The notes under the pieces are model-generated. The model was not told the origin of the DNA. It saw only the letters and a list, made by a program, of their open reading frames with translations, and did not search any database. Shown here piece after piece: positions 50,670 to 63,790 of a DNA stretch of 64,000 nucleotides (its first letter is position 1; each line of letters opens with the position of its first letter). The position numbers were made by a program, and so were the translations under genes. This stretch comes from Edolisoma coerulescens (taxonomy: Eukaryota > Chordata > Aves > Passeriformes > Campephagidae): contig VWZW01007069.1 of assembly GCA_013397115.1 (NCBI GenBank), positions 1,347,712 through 1,411,711 on the forward strand, given 5' to 3'.

Positions 50670-53600
50670 AAATGATCTACATCAAAAAAATGCAAGTGCA
50701 ATACCATCAGCCCTGCTTTCCACTTGGATTTGACCTCTACCACAACTGCAATAACGATGCAGATGTTATTTGTATAGTTATTGCATACAAATATGTAAAT
50801 ATCTATGTACTGGATCAAATATTAAGCCGTTGCTATTTGTCCGACATGCACTACACCAAGCCACACGCCTTCTGGTTTCGTACCAAGTATGACAGCGACT
50901 GCCTGGAACAGTATGGTCATCAGTGGGTACCTGCCTTTTGCCAGTTCACATTCCCTTTCCACATGATTACTTACATTCAAATCCTGCTGAACTGCAGCAA
51001 ATTCAATAGACCAATTGTTACCTTTGCTACCTTTTGGGTTTGTCTGCCCCACGTGTGCTCGTGTACCAGGGTTTTATGGGACCAAATGCTCTACACCACC
51101 TTGTAGCTCCTCCTGTTCAGTACTGGTATTGGTAATTAAACAACTCTCTTCAGTTACAAGCAGAAATTGTAATAATAATAACAACAACAGACGGAGCCCA
51201 TGAGCGTCAGGAAATCACTATCAGGAGCACTGCTGAAGTTCATGCTCTCTGGCTAATTAAGTACTTGAGGTGGTGGTTAAGGAGCTGCACCCATTTACAG
51301 ACAGTGCTTGCCAAGGCCTCCTGTGCTATGCACCCTGATATGTCACCCAGAAAAGCCACTTCCACTCTGAAATGACACCCAGATATTCTGACTTCATCCC
51401 TTCTTTGCTCCAGATGAAGGAATGAGCCACCAAAAACCCCTGTGCAATGCCTCCACAAAAGTACCAAACTTTGGCTCCTGCCATTGGGGCAGATCATCAG
51501 GAGAGAACCAACTAGCAAAATACAACAGTGTTTCACTCCATTGTGTGCCAATACCCAAGAGATACTTTCAGAAGTCATGGACTGGCTCAAGTGCTTTTTT
51601 TCAAAGCATACAAAATAGTATGAAGTAACAGCAAAGCACAATGAAATGATGGGTGCCTCATCCGGCTTCTGAGCTCTGGCAGCTCTGGTGACAGGACACA
51701 GTGTCCAGGACAGTTGTGAGCCAGATGATGCTGAAAGCGTTGGGACTTTTGTTCTGGGACATCTCATGGCTTCTTCGCTTCGCACAGTCCTGGCTGCATG
51801 GGGCGTTTTTACCTTATCCATTAAATCAACCAGTGTTTGAGGTCCATCAGTACTTGGCATGCCAATGACATCAGAAATAAAATCACAACAACAATAATAA
51901 AGTTCAAGTAGCTTCAAAAATCTTCATGGCACTTACAGACCCTGGACTCTCCTGCCAACCAAGGTAGCAATGGGAAAGGCTGAGCTCTGGTGCCAAGGAC
52001 CCCAGATACCCATCATGCCTATAATACCAACTGTTGCCAGTACAGAGGATGGTACAGGCACTATTTCAAAAATCCCACTGCTGGATAGTGCCTGGGACTT
52101 CCTCGTGACCCTCTGCCAAGCATGTGGCACTGCAAGCTCCAAGAGGCTCCTCGCTTGCTTTCCTGAAATGCTGCTGTGGAATGGGCACAGATGGCTCTGA
52201 TGAGCCCAGAGATGCTCACACCGTCTCCAAATAGCTGGCTTTATTAACTTTAACCTGCATCCATGGGCTGCTGAAGGTGCTACATCCTGTTTAGATTCGT
52301 AGGGATAAAATTAAGCTTCTCCTTTGATAGGGAGTAATTTTTGCTCAGTGCCACAATGCTTGTTTGGGCAGGCTTTCTATTCACCTGGGGCAAGCACGCT
52401 CTTCAAGCTTAATTAGATCATATCCCTAGCTAAAAAACTTAATAGTTAATTGAAACTTCATGCCAACCTATGGTCTGCTCTGCCTGTCTCTTATGTCTCG
52501 TGTAATGGAAGTCCAAGGGTGGGAGAGCAGTGTGGGGTGGGGAGAAGGTTTAATTTTAGCCAGAAGGAAGAACAGAGTCAGCACGCTGCCTAGCTAAAAA
52601 AACAAAAATAAAATAAAAATCCACTCTGCAACAACCCTGCTCCATGACATGAGCTGACTAGTACATGCATGACCCATAAGGCAGAGGAGCACTGAACGTC
52701 AAAAAGCGTTCACAAAACTAGAGGTACAACCATGGATAACACAAGCCAAGAGTGCTGTGCTATGCAACGCAGGGAGACAGCCTGCACAAGCCTTGGAGCT
52801 GCCAACAAGGCACTCCTGACAAAACTAAGGCTTATCCTGCAGAGGGGAAGTTATCACATACAGAAGCAAGTATCTTTTTTAAGCACAGAAGAGGTTAGTA
52901 TATTTAACATCTTAATTAGCTCACGCATGACAAAGCCATAGTGCTGCAAAAGAAGTTCCTGTATTTAAAATGTTCCAAAATAAAATGCATATACAGGGAC
53001 TGGATTTTAGCCTTTCAGCTACTTCCTTCCCCTGTATTTAAGGTCTAGTTTTCAGAATAAGTTACATAAAAAACAGCAAGAACATATACAAGCTGTAAAC
53101 AAGCACAAACCTTTCAATTTTTCTTTATTCAATTAACCGAAGAAACTCATTCATGTGCCCTGTAACACAGCACCTTCCAACAAGCCACACTTTTTCCTCT
53201 CTCCGGTCACATGTTTCTTCCTGGGTTTCAAAGCTTTCCCTCTGGTGTCAGGCAGTTTCTAAATTCCCTTTATGAATTATACAGCAAGAGATGCCTGAAA
53301 CAGGTGCTCATCCAAGGGCAATCCCATTGAAGCCATCCAAGGAAAACCCTCCTCGGTTTTCTGCCATCTCACTAACCTAGGGAGCTTCAAGGACAGCTCT
53401 GGCAATTTACAGGTAGGACTTCCTTGGACCTTATATAATACATCTTCGAGAAAAAGATTATAAACTTTCCAGGATTTCTGCTGTCCAGAATTTGAAGCTA
53501 AACATCAAATCAGCAAAACACCCCAAAGAGGTTATTTCTTTCATCAATGAATATTTATAATTTTCAAGTGTCTTGAAACAGGAAAATTTACCTCTGGATA

Positions 53601-56600
53601 AAAAAAAAGAAATTCAACAAACTTTTCTGCATTTTCTGTACTTGCTGTATGAAATCCTGAGGAGAGGTTTAGGCACTGGACAGTTCTGTTCTAACACAAC
53701 ACCATTTCTGTAAAACACAGCATGGTTCCCTTCATTGGTTGCTTTGCACCCTGGACTTCCACGCCGCACGTCCCTGCTCTCCAACCACCGCCATCCGTCA
53801 TGCTTCAGTTGCCTCTCCCTGGCTATTTACTTAGGGCTGGGTACGGCCAGGAATTCCTTCATGTAACAAAATGTACAAACGTGCTTTTATGCGGGGCATT
53901 TCGATGCTGGAGAGTGCTCTCAAGGAGTTTCCCTTTTCTGTCCTTTTCTGTCCTGAGGAGGTGGCTTTACTCAGAAGTTTAGGGAGCAGCAGAAGTTTCT
54001 TGCTGGCAGAAGTCACATGCAGAAGTAGAGGAAAGGGGTTCAACATTTATTCCATCCACCTAAGGAAACGAGAGCTTAAAAGAGTGCAGAATCCAGAACG
54101 CAAGACATGATAAGGCTTAACAGGTAAGAAAATAACCAGGTGCTTTGTATCTGGTAAGGAATGCACCCCTCAACAATAAGCCAAGGAAGACTCTCACCAT
54201 CTAACACCGGAGGACACCATCTGCAGGCACAAAGAAGATTCACTTCTACTGGTCTAAGAAAAATAGTCACCTCTGTAGCAAAGGGTGACCCAGCTGGCCC
54301 AAATTCACATCATGGCAGTTAATAAAACCATGAAATGAAACTATCAGTACAAAAAAAATAGTACTTTTTCTGCTGACCCATCACCAATTAAGACAAATTT
54401 CTCTGCCATTCCCTTCTTGCCTCCTCTCCCCACTGCTCTCATTACACACAGGGATGTTTACTTCAATACCCACTGTAAAATAAATCCCGTGCTAACCACA
54501 CTCAGAAGTGACATCAGTAGCTATTTACCAAGTATTTTTTAATGCACGCTAAGATTTGGAGAGTCACTTTCATATAAAGATGAGAGAGGATGTGAAAGAT
54601 CTGTCTTTGACGCTCAGTTCCCAACTGAAGGAGAATTAATGCTGACCATTTCAAGAGACAACCTCTTCCAAACAGAGGCATCTTCTCTGCAACCACTAGC
54701 AGCAGCTCTCAGCTAGATCCCTGGAGCCCATTATTGAGTTCTTTACAGCATTAATCACAATGAAAAGCTGATGTTATATATTATCTCTAAGTGTTCCATA
54801 GACAACTGGTCAGAGATGACAGATCCAGATGCCTCTTGCAAAGCAGTTGTGTTTTCCAGCCCTTGCTTAGAGGGCAGCGGTTTCTTTAATACTGGACAAA
54901 GGCAGCACCTGGCTGTTTTAAACATCCACACTACGGGCAGGTATAGCCAGGGCTCACTACTTGTGACCCAAGGTGAATTATGATCTGAAGAATGTCCAGC
55001 CAGGGATGCTCATTTTCAGTCCCACCTCTATCATTCGTACCCTGAGCACAGAAATCAGAGCAACTTTTTCCTTCTTAAAATATGTACAGGCAAGCACTAC
55101 TTGCAGCTGACAATGTTCAGGAAGGTACCAGACTCATGTAGAACCCAAAACCTGGTAAATGGTCTCATGAGAAATTATTCCTCCCATTCCTGCAGCAGAG
55201 AGCAAGCCAAAGAGGGAAACAGTCTAATAATATTTAATTGCCCTTTTTTTTCCTTTACGTGAAATTTGCGCAAAAGGTATGCCTTTTAAAATCTCAACAT
55301 TTAAGTGCTGGAACAAAGGACATATTTTCTCCTCTGTATCACCTTACCCCAAATCAACACAGAAACCTTAGCTACATTCACAGTCCAAAGAGAACGGATT
55401 AGCAAAAGCACCCTGTGATTTTATTGCTTCAATCACTGCAGAACGTGGAGTGCACTTGGCCAAGAGAGGCAAACCCAACGTAGCAAAGTGCTCTCCTGCT
55501 CACTGCTATTCCCCTTTGGTTTTGTTTAAGTCAGCGCTGAGAAAGCAAATTAAGCTTCCAACTCTCTACTCCTACAATCACACGAGATATGCGGCACTGA
55601 CTTCAGAAGTTTATATATTTTCTCTTTAAAACATGAATGGGAAAATGCACACAATCACCCTTCTTTCCCCATCCCTTCCTTCCCATAAGAAGGGCTGTTT
55701 GTTTTTTTATTTGACCTTATGAAAGGTTGGGGAAGCTATTCCACCAATACTCTGATAAAGGTAGCCCACGCTTCCTTAGGGATATAGCAAAGGGAAGGAG
55801 GGGAAAAAAAACCCAACCCAAATCAAAACACCCCACCAGGAACAAAGCTGCTAGATGTATTATTTAATGACTTTTGGGCAGAACAGCGAATTTTATCAAC
55901 AAATTAACCCAGTCTACAGTTCACCCAGAGCTTTCCTGAACCAGAAAATATAGAGTACAAAGACGCAGAAGCACTAAGAACTGCAGAATTTCAGTGCTCC
56001 ATAGCCAAACCAAGATGAAAATGCCTCAGATGGGGGCTTTTTGTGTTTCAATTTATGGATCATCGGGACCACGATTTCTAAAATAGTCCATGGGGCTACT
56101 AGCTCTAGGGAACAGTAGTTTTTGCTGCTTATGGGGATCTGGAACGAAGAGGGGGCTTTTCTGCATGCACTGGAAATTTATTTCAGGACTCTTGTTTAAA
56201 GGCACGCATGCAGAACCAAACCAAATGAATGGTTGGTGGCAGACTTTGTTAAGCTGTAATTTTTTCATTCATAGGCTGTGATTTTAAAGGGCTCCTCAAC
56301 TGCTCACTGGGGGAGGATCAGCGCAGCTGAGGTCACCAGCACACCAACTGCTATCTCCACATCCAAAAATTGTGAGACCCTGGTTAGATCCTGGCCTTTA
56401 GGCACACAGTTATTCCTAGGACCCAGTAAGAAGCCTGGGAGAGAAGCAAGAAGACTTTTAATGTGCAAGTACAGGAGAGAAGTTGGGTAAAAACATCAGA
56501 GTAAGGCAAGCACACGTATTTTAACATCATCCAGCCCAGCATCATGCAAGACGGCCACGGCAACCCCAGGATCAACAAACTCTTCTGGAGTTCAATCCAA

Positions 56601-56933
56601 GGCATCAAAATAAGCCTATTTCTGTCTCCCCTTTATCTGCTGTCTGCTAATCACTTCTACACATACCACATTCCCATAAGCATAACTTTGAGGTGGGGGA
56701 AGATGATCCTCCCCCACGTACATGTGAAGTCAAACAGATAAAATCCCTCACCTTCCTCCTGACTCTGCCCATCCGCATAACTCTGCGTTTGTAAGGATAT
56801 TAACTAAAAATGGTCACTTATCCAGACAGACTGACCTGGGAAGGTTTAAGACTTCTGGGTGAGGGGGAGGGAGACACAGACTTTAATAACAGATAAAAGC
56901 ACAAGCAAACTTGATAAACAGCTAAAAAAAAAA

Positions 56934-56949
56934 AAAAAAGTAGATATTT
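56934..56949. repeat. A16 homopolymer
   Basis: A run of 16 A on the plus strand in intron 1, not preceded by a recognisable retroposed sequence, so it is probably a simple repeat and not the tail of a processed pseudogene. Confidence 0.9.
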
Positions 56950-59900
56950 ATCATGTAACTTGTTTTAGGAACTACTGTAAAAAGGCACATCACTGACCTG
57001 ATAAGATCTTCCAAACCAGTGGAGTTTATGTATACATAGGCACAAGGGGAAATGGTTTATTTGGGCTTTAAGGTTCTTCCTGTAGGATGCAGTGTTTATA
57101 AAGGGTATTTCTAGAACTTCCTGCCTGCATTTGTGAGATCGTGCTCTCTGTGCACCTCCAGCTCCCTCTCCACACCAGCCTGCCCCTCTCCTATCAATAC
57201 CCCTTTAATTCTTTCATTTTATTTATTGTTTTTAACCAATCCGGTTAACTCTACATTTCACTTCCTTCAGATAACAAACAGAAGCTCATCTCCAGCACTG
57301 CTTAGTAATTTTCCAGCCATTCAATACACTCATGAAGTATTACTATACCAAAATGCCAAATACTTACACAGAAAAGAAAGAAGGAAATTTTTCTCTTAGG
57401 CAGCTCTAATGGCTTAATTGTACTGCAGCCTTTTATTCTTGCTTTTAAACACAGAAAACAAGCTGTGCACTCTGTTCTTCTCCTAGTTCAACTAAACACC
57501 AGGTGCCTTTTTAAAAACACAAGGTCATTCAAGCAATGCAAGTATCAGAATTACTATTTTATAAAACTCTATACCATTTCCGAACCCTTTTCATCTTTAC
57601 ACCCACCAAACTGCATACATTCAGTAACAACATGTAAAGCAACGATGGGCTGCAACCAGCTTAACACCTCCCATGCCAAGTTTCAGTCAAGGATGAATTA
57701 CACTGGCACCACTATTAATCTCTAGTGACAAAGTTTTTGCTGTAATTTCACTAGTATTTAAAATAAAAAAGCACACCACTGAAGTATCAGTGGTTTTTCT
57801 GTAATTTACAAACACACACACTTTAAATACACGGAGCATAACAAGCTCCTGAAATACAGAGATTTACTCTGAGGTCTAACAAGGGCGTCTGTACCCTGGC
57901 CCTCCATCGCCACCAAGGCACGCAGGGCTTTTAATACAACTTTAGAATGAAAATAAAAACTTTAAGAAGAAATCAGCACTAAGGAATCAGGCACCCTGGG
58001 TTTTAGGAAATGTGATCACGTAAAGTGGCTGCATTGTCAAAATTGTGGAGAAAATTGGAGAAGGCAGGTCTAGGTCCGGCCCCAACTTTCAGCAACATGC
58101 TCTCCCTTGCAGCTCTTCCACAGCCAACCTGGCAGCAGAGGAGGGTGAATTTCTCAGCTTGTCAACATCATCAAGACCACTGCATGGGGCACCTAAGGCA
58201 AAATTAGGCATTCATCACCCCACTGAACCACTGGACTTCTGACCTCAAACCCTCAACCCACACAGTACAGAGGAATGATGGAGAGGTGCAAAGAGCCAAG
58301 CGTCACAGTGATCACACAAATAAATGAAACAAAAGTAAGTAATTGAACAAAAACTAAGCCACATGTCTAAAAACCTCCAAGCATGCTTTATATTAACCCA
58401 GGTAATACCTTCAGATCTCTACATAATTTTTAAGAATGAGACAGTAAATAACTGCAACCCCAGAGCCAGATCCCTGCAGCAGCAGCCGACTGTACTTGCC
58501 AGTTCTGCTGATGCCTTCCAGCAGCTCTTTTATGGCATCCCTTGGATCACTGGAAAACAAAAGAAGTAGCTCTCCAGTATCAGAACCTGGACACTTTTCC
58601 CCCTTCACAGCCCTCAAAGTTTTACAAAGATGGACACGGTGACGAGCTGCCCAGAAGGCTGATCGCTACCAAGGCATGATCCCAGCTATTCACCCGCCCC
58701 TCGCCTCATTCTGTCCCAACTTGAGGCAAGGCACACGCTTCCCACTATGCTGCAACTTGAAGCATTAGTTAGTAACCTTCTTTCAGCTCCAGGGCATACC
58801 TTTCCACTTGTAAAACCAGGTAAACAGCCAGCATGCCTTCCAAGCACTTGGAAGCCCAGGTGGGAGTGTTTGGACATGTCAGTGAAGAAATGCAGTGAGC
58901 GGAGGTAAGCTGAGCTCTCTGCTTTTAGCCAGGGGGGTGAACATGATGGGTATCTTTTTGGGCAGCACCCCCCTCAAAACAGGGACCTGCTCAAGGTGCT
59001 ATGGGTTATGAGTCATTACAGCTGCAGAAAAAGAAGTGCTGCCAATATTTAAAGGGAGAAAAACAGACATACGCAAGGCTGTGGGAGTCCCTTCTTTCAC
59101 CTCATGTCCATCCCCCCGAAAAATGCTTTCCACCACCAGTATGGGAATTAATAAATAAATAAAAAGCATAAACGGTCTAGGGACTCAAACAAAAAAAGTA
59201 AATTACACAGGTGTGCTTTAGCTCAGATACTAATTGCTGCTAGTGGCATCAACTAATCCTAAAGATGGACTTAATTCCTATAAAACCATATCATTTAAGA
59301 AATGTTGTCTTTCTGCAGGTGAGGGGAGGACCAGGAAGGAGCTGGTAGGCGAACTGTGGTGCTGCAACAGGCTCCAGTGTTTAGGGAAGAAGCTTTGTGA
59401 CTTCCCACAGCATTTTGAAACTCTGACTGCTGTACAAATGCCTTCAGTGTATTTCAAATGCCGCAATGGAAACTAATCTTCCTCTCAACTACTCAAACAG
59501 GCAAGCGATGCTCTACATTTTAATGTACAGGAGGGAAGCCACCACTTTTAGCTAGCAAGAAAAGAACTAATGGGACTATCCAAACAGGATGTAGGTATAA
59601 TGCAGTTAAAAAAACCAACAGCCTAAGTGTTTCCAGACCTCCTCGGGACTTGAGTGCATGTGCAGAACACGCTCCTGTCCTTGCACAGCAGCGCAGGTCC
59701 TTACAAGCCAGGAGATGTGTTTCCCATACGCAGGATCAAAAGATGCTATCAGATTTTACAACACATCTCCCAGCGCCATCAGCGCCAGCCTGGCCAAGTG
59801 CAGCAGCAGAGGTGGAACAGTGACCAACTCAACCCTCCTATTAAAAAAGAGGGGGAAGTGGTTACTCTCAACAAGAGACAAACACTTTTCTTCCTAGGGA

Positions 59901-60319
59901 GAGATGTACACAGCTAACGAGTCATAATGTAACTTCTGAAAGCCCATTTACTCTTCGAGTAGTTCACTGAAGACATTTCTGGCTTGCATTTTGCCTTGTT
60001 TCTGTAGTACCTCGGACAAAAAGCTCTAGCTAGCAAGGAACGAGCTCCATCACCACCGCAGTCTTCAGGTCATAAAACGCTTTTCTCCTTGCCAGGCACT
60101 GCTGTCCAAGTCCAAACACTTCGGGCAACTCTGCAATCCCACTTTTGAAAACACCACAGATGAGGAAATCAACTTTTGTTGTTAGAAAGTCCCGTAAACC
60201 CTCCTCCCCACGCCTGCCAGTAAGAAGTTTCCTTCCTAGCTGGAATAGCCATCAGCAATACTCAGCTGATAGACTCAAGATCTCTCCTCTGATTACACGT
60301 AGGAGTTGAGAACAAAGGA

Positions 60320-60330
60320 GGGGGGGGGGG
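60320..60330. repeat. G11 homopolymer
   Basis: A run of eleven G on the plus strand, followed by an A/C-rich stretch without G. Length is uncertain by nature. Confidence 0.9.
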
Positions 60331-61398
60331 AACACAAACAAACCCCCAAAACATAGTCCTTGAAGTGCAAGTTGCAAGCAAAGAAAGTCAAAGAATAAAG
60401 TTATTCAAAGAGTGTAAGAACAAGCAGGCTGGAGACAAAAACAGTAATTTGGGTTAAACCTCACTGTAGACCTACTGCAACAGGTAGAACCTGCTGGCTG
60501 TTGGCAGAAAGGTCTCCAACAGCCTTGAAAGCAGACTTTGTAATAGTGCTTTTGATAAAACACCTTACTTTAAGGTGAAGCATCTACTTCCACTGCATGG
60601 GGTAGACAGTGTTTTACTCCACTGGCTACACTGGGTGCATGTTATAGGGATCACCTTCCCCTGATGTGAGGAGAAAATACTGCCACGGGGGTTTGGCTGC
60701 AGCATGAGTGGTGGTGACAGTAGAAGTCCTGCTTCCAGACAAGCATGACACATGAAGGAATAGAAATAAAACAGGCAAGAGGCAAACGAATACCCTCAAG
60801 AGTGTGGAGAAAAGGAAATGGAGCGAAGACATCCTCCTGGACTTTGAGATGATGTCCACCTGCCCATGCAACATTTGTCTGACAACAAGCTGGAGCAGAA
60901 AAAAGAGCCTGAGAGCATTTGTGGGTACCAAGACTGATGGTGATAAACCTCCCCAAACTGCTGGGCAGCTGGGCAGAAGCACAGTATTAGGGCATTGCTT
61001 TGCTATTCTCGCTGCATCAGCAGGGCTTGCCCTTTACCTCAGCTCCATCCTGCAGCCCCGTGCCCTCCACTCATCCAGCAGTGGGGGCCAGCAGATGGTT
61101 CTCCTTGCCTTGCAAGGAACCAAATCCTGAGAAACCACATGTGCAAACCCAGCCTTTGCTCCCAAGACCTGATGCAAAACCCAAGGTGAGGGTCAGATGC
61201 AGAGAGAAGGAGGCCAGCACAGCCCAGCTGCATTTCTCTGCAGCTTGAGAGGGTCAAGTTTACAGTACTGAGCAAGCACCAGAAAAATAAATGATTAAAG
61301 GAAATCTGACAAGGAAGGGGGGTGGACGTGGGTTGAGAAACAGGAAGGAAGGAAAACTCAGAAGATCTTGGCAGAAAACCAATAGGTAAGAAAAGAAA

Positions 61399-61436
61399 CA
61401 AAAAAAAAAAGATAAAAAAAAAGAAAAAAAAGAAAT
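61399..61436. repeat. A-rich low-complexity tract
   Basis: Interrupted A-runs with single G or T bases (AAAGATAAAAAAAAAGAAAA type) lie in intron 1. On the minus strand this is a T-rich stretch. No target-site duplication or source gene was recognised. Confidence 0.85.
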
Positions 61437-63219
61437 CATTAGAAACCATCAGCTAAGTTTACCCATGGCCAAAGTGGAAAGAAACGGCCAGTGCAAGCAA
61501 GATGCTGGGAGATGCTGCCCTGCTCTGCTTGCTGCCAGGCTTGGAGCGGACCTCTCTTTCCAGTGCTGGGATTTATGTGACAACAGCTTCCTGCTTGCAT
61601 TTGGTAGTCTACAGAAATGGGGACCTGCTGCAGTTCCTATCTCCTGTCAATCAACTCCACAGTCTATTTGTGCCTTTTTTAGTCAACTGACCTTTTCTAT
61701 TTTACTTCTTTTTGAAATTCTACACTGCTTTAGAAGCCTAAGTCCTCCAAAAATCAAATGCTCCACTTAGCAAACAGGGCATATATCAAAACCACAGTCT
61801 CCAGAGCTGTACTTTTAGTTTCACTGATCTCTGTGCCCTCTCCACCCCTGCACAGCTCTTGCAAGAAAGATCACCTTGTGCTGTTAAAAAGGGGCAAAAA
61901 AAAGGAAAACCAAAAAAGCCACATTTTTCAATGAATTTATTGTACGGAGCAGTTCCTATGTCCATTCTGCTGGAGGGAAGGAAACTGAATTTATTGATTC
62001 CTCAAGCATGCCAGAGCATGTGAAAAAGAAAAAGGAGGGACTGAAACCAATAGTTAAGTTGTGTCTCATTCCTGAGCTCCTATTTTCTAGCCTGGTCCAG
62101 AAGAAGGAGGACAACTACCATCATCTCCCTGCAATTTGGTGGCCGACAGGAAACAATTTTGTGGTTTAAATCCAGCTAACAGCAAACCAAGCCCATGTTA
62201 AGAGCAAGCCTTGCCACACAACGTACTTTTGTTTGCAGCCTCAGGATTTAATTAAACAGGTAGATAAAACCTACCTTTTAACCCACGCTCCAGGGTGTGC
62301 CTCAGTGAGATAAAAAACTGGCTGCAAAAACAGGTCAAAGATGATTCCATTGCTGGTGCAGCATCTGTGCCGCACTCAAACGCCGTCCCACCGCCACCAT
62401 CCCACCACACTCTTCAAGGAAGGGAGCCGCAACAAAAAAACCTCAACTTTCTGGCTCAAAGGCAGGTTGGTTTGGTTTCTCCTTTTCAGTGCAGAATCTG
62501 CGTTATCCATGGGCTGCATGGGGCCATAGCGTGGTCTAATGTGCTGAGAAATTAAAAATCTAGCTCCCTTCCGCTTGTGGCAACCCTCTTCCCACAGGTT
62601 TCCCTTCCAGCTGTCTGACCAAACACCCTCTCCACACATCTTCCACCTACAACTTCTTTTCAAGGCATTTCCAAAACAGAAGTAGAATGAGTAGAAAGGG
62701 TAAATCCCTTCTTTCTTTCCCCCTCTTCTTCATCTGACAGACCTATTATTCCCTTATAAACAACTTCTCCCAGAGACCGAACAAAGCAGCTACTTACATG
62801 TCATATTTTAAACAGGCATGTTTTCAGGCCAAGAAATAAACAGTTATATTTTGGCAATCCTTCATTTCCTGTCCTATTTGCGAGCGATAATGTCATAACA
62901 CACACAGTGTGTCCCATGCCTTCTTCCCTGGCTGAAACTTGCAGCAAAATAATTTAGCTGAATGAGCTGCCTTTGATACCTACAGAAAAATCATCAGAAT
63001 GGGGCAAAAATGTAGTGAAAATGAAGGGGGGGAAAAACATTTTTTTCAGCACAAAAGGCAAACTGTAATATTGATAGACTCAGTATTCAGAGCAAACATC
63101 GCTGGTGTCTGCTCAGTGGTGGAGGGAAATGAGATTTTGGGACCAGCAAAAGAACCAGCAAGAGTGAGTTAAGTCTAATTTTCTTTCCCTAGACTGGAAA
63201 AATGCATCGGTGTGATCTC

Positions 63220-63790
63220 ACGCCGCATTTTGCTCCCGGACACCACCACAGCAACTCTACACATATCCCACTTAACCCAGCTCGTTAAAAACCTCCGAGG
63301 GACCAGTCCCACTTGCAAACACTTGGCAGGAGCGCTCCCAGCTCGCTGGAATAAATCAAGCGTGCGTTGGAGTGGCGGGGACACTCCCGGGACACAGCTC
63401 GGCCAGGGCATGGCAGCTCCATCCCAAGCAGCTCAAGGCTGCGGACCAACACTTCCTCGTTCTCTGACCTTTTCCATTTAATTACTTCCTGTGACTTTCT
63501 TGGAACCGTGCATCGGAACGAGCAGGCGGCAGCCTCCGGGCATAACCGAATCACTTTAAGGGTCCGGCTCCGTTCTCCTCCCCACCCGCGGAAATGCCCC
63601 GGGCAGCCCATCCGGGATGGTTTCGGAGAGGGTCGCCCACAGCCGCCCATCTTCTGGGTGCAGGCAGCGCTGCCCGAAATCCCCCCACCGCTTACGCCCA
63701 GCACCGCGGCTTCGAGCCTCTGATTTATTACCTGGCATCCCCATTCTCCCCCCACCCTGCAACGTGCGAGGCAGCACGGGCTGGGTGAGG
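63220..63790. promoter_or_regulatory. CpG-dense block, candidate alternative promoter or regulatory element of SPRED2
   Basis: This roughly 570-bp block is GC-rich with many CpG dinucleotides (for example GGCTCCGTTCTCCTCCCCAC, CACCCGCGGAAATGCCCCGG and GCTTACGCCCAGCACCGCGG), in contrast to the AT-rich sequence on both sides. CpG clusters of this kind usually mark promoters in vertebrates. A minus-strand TATAAAA lies upstream in the transcript sense at 63946-63952. The SPRED2 start codon exon was not seen inside it, so it is either an alternative upstream exon or promoter, an enhancer-like CpG island, or a chance GC-rich patch. The first coding exon probably lies beyond 64000. Confidence 0.4.

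Noticed and set aside
50672..51106. 144-codon plus-strand open frame following a G10 run
   Set aside because: No domain or retroviral motif could be recognised; a homopolymer next to the start makes the frame unreliable.
56934..56949. A16 run read as the tail of a processed pseudogene
   Set aside because: Upstream sequence shows no spliced-gene similarity and no target-site duplication was seen.
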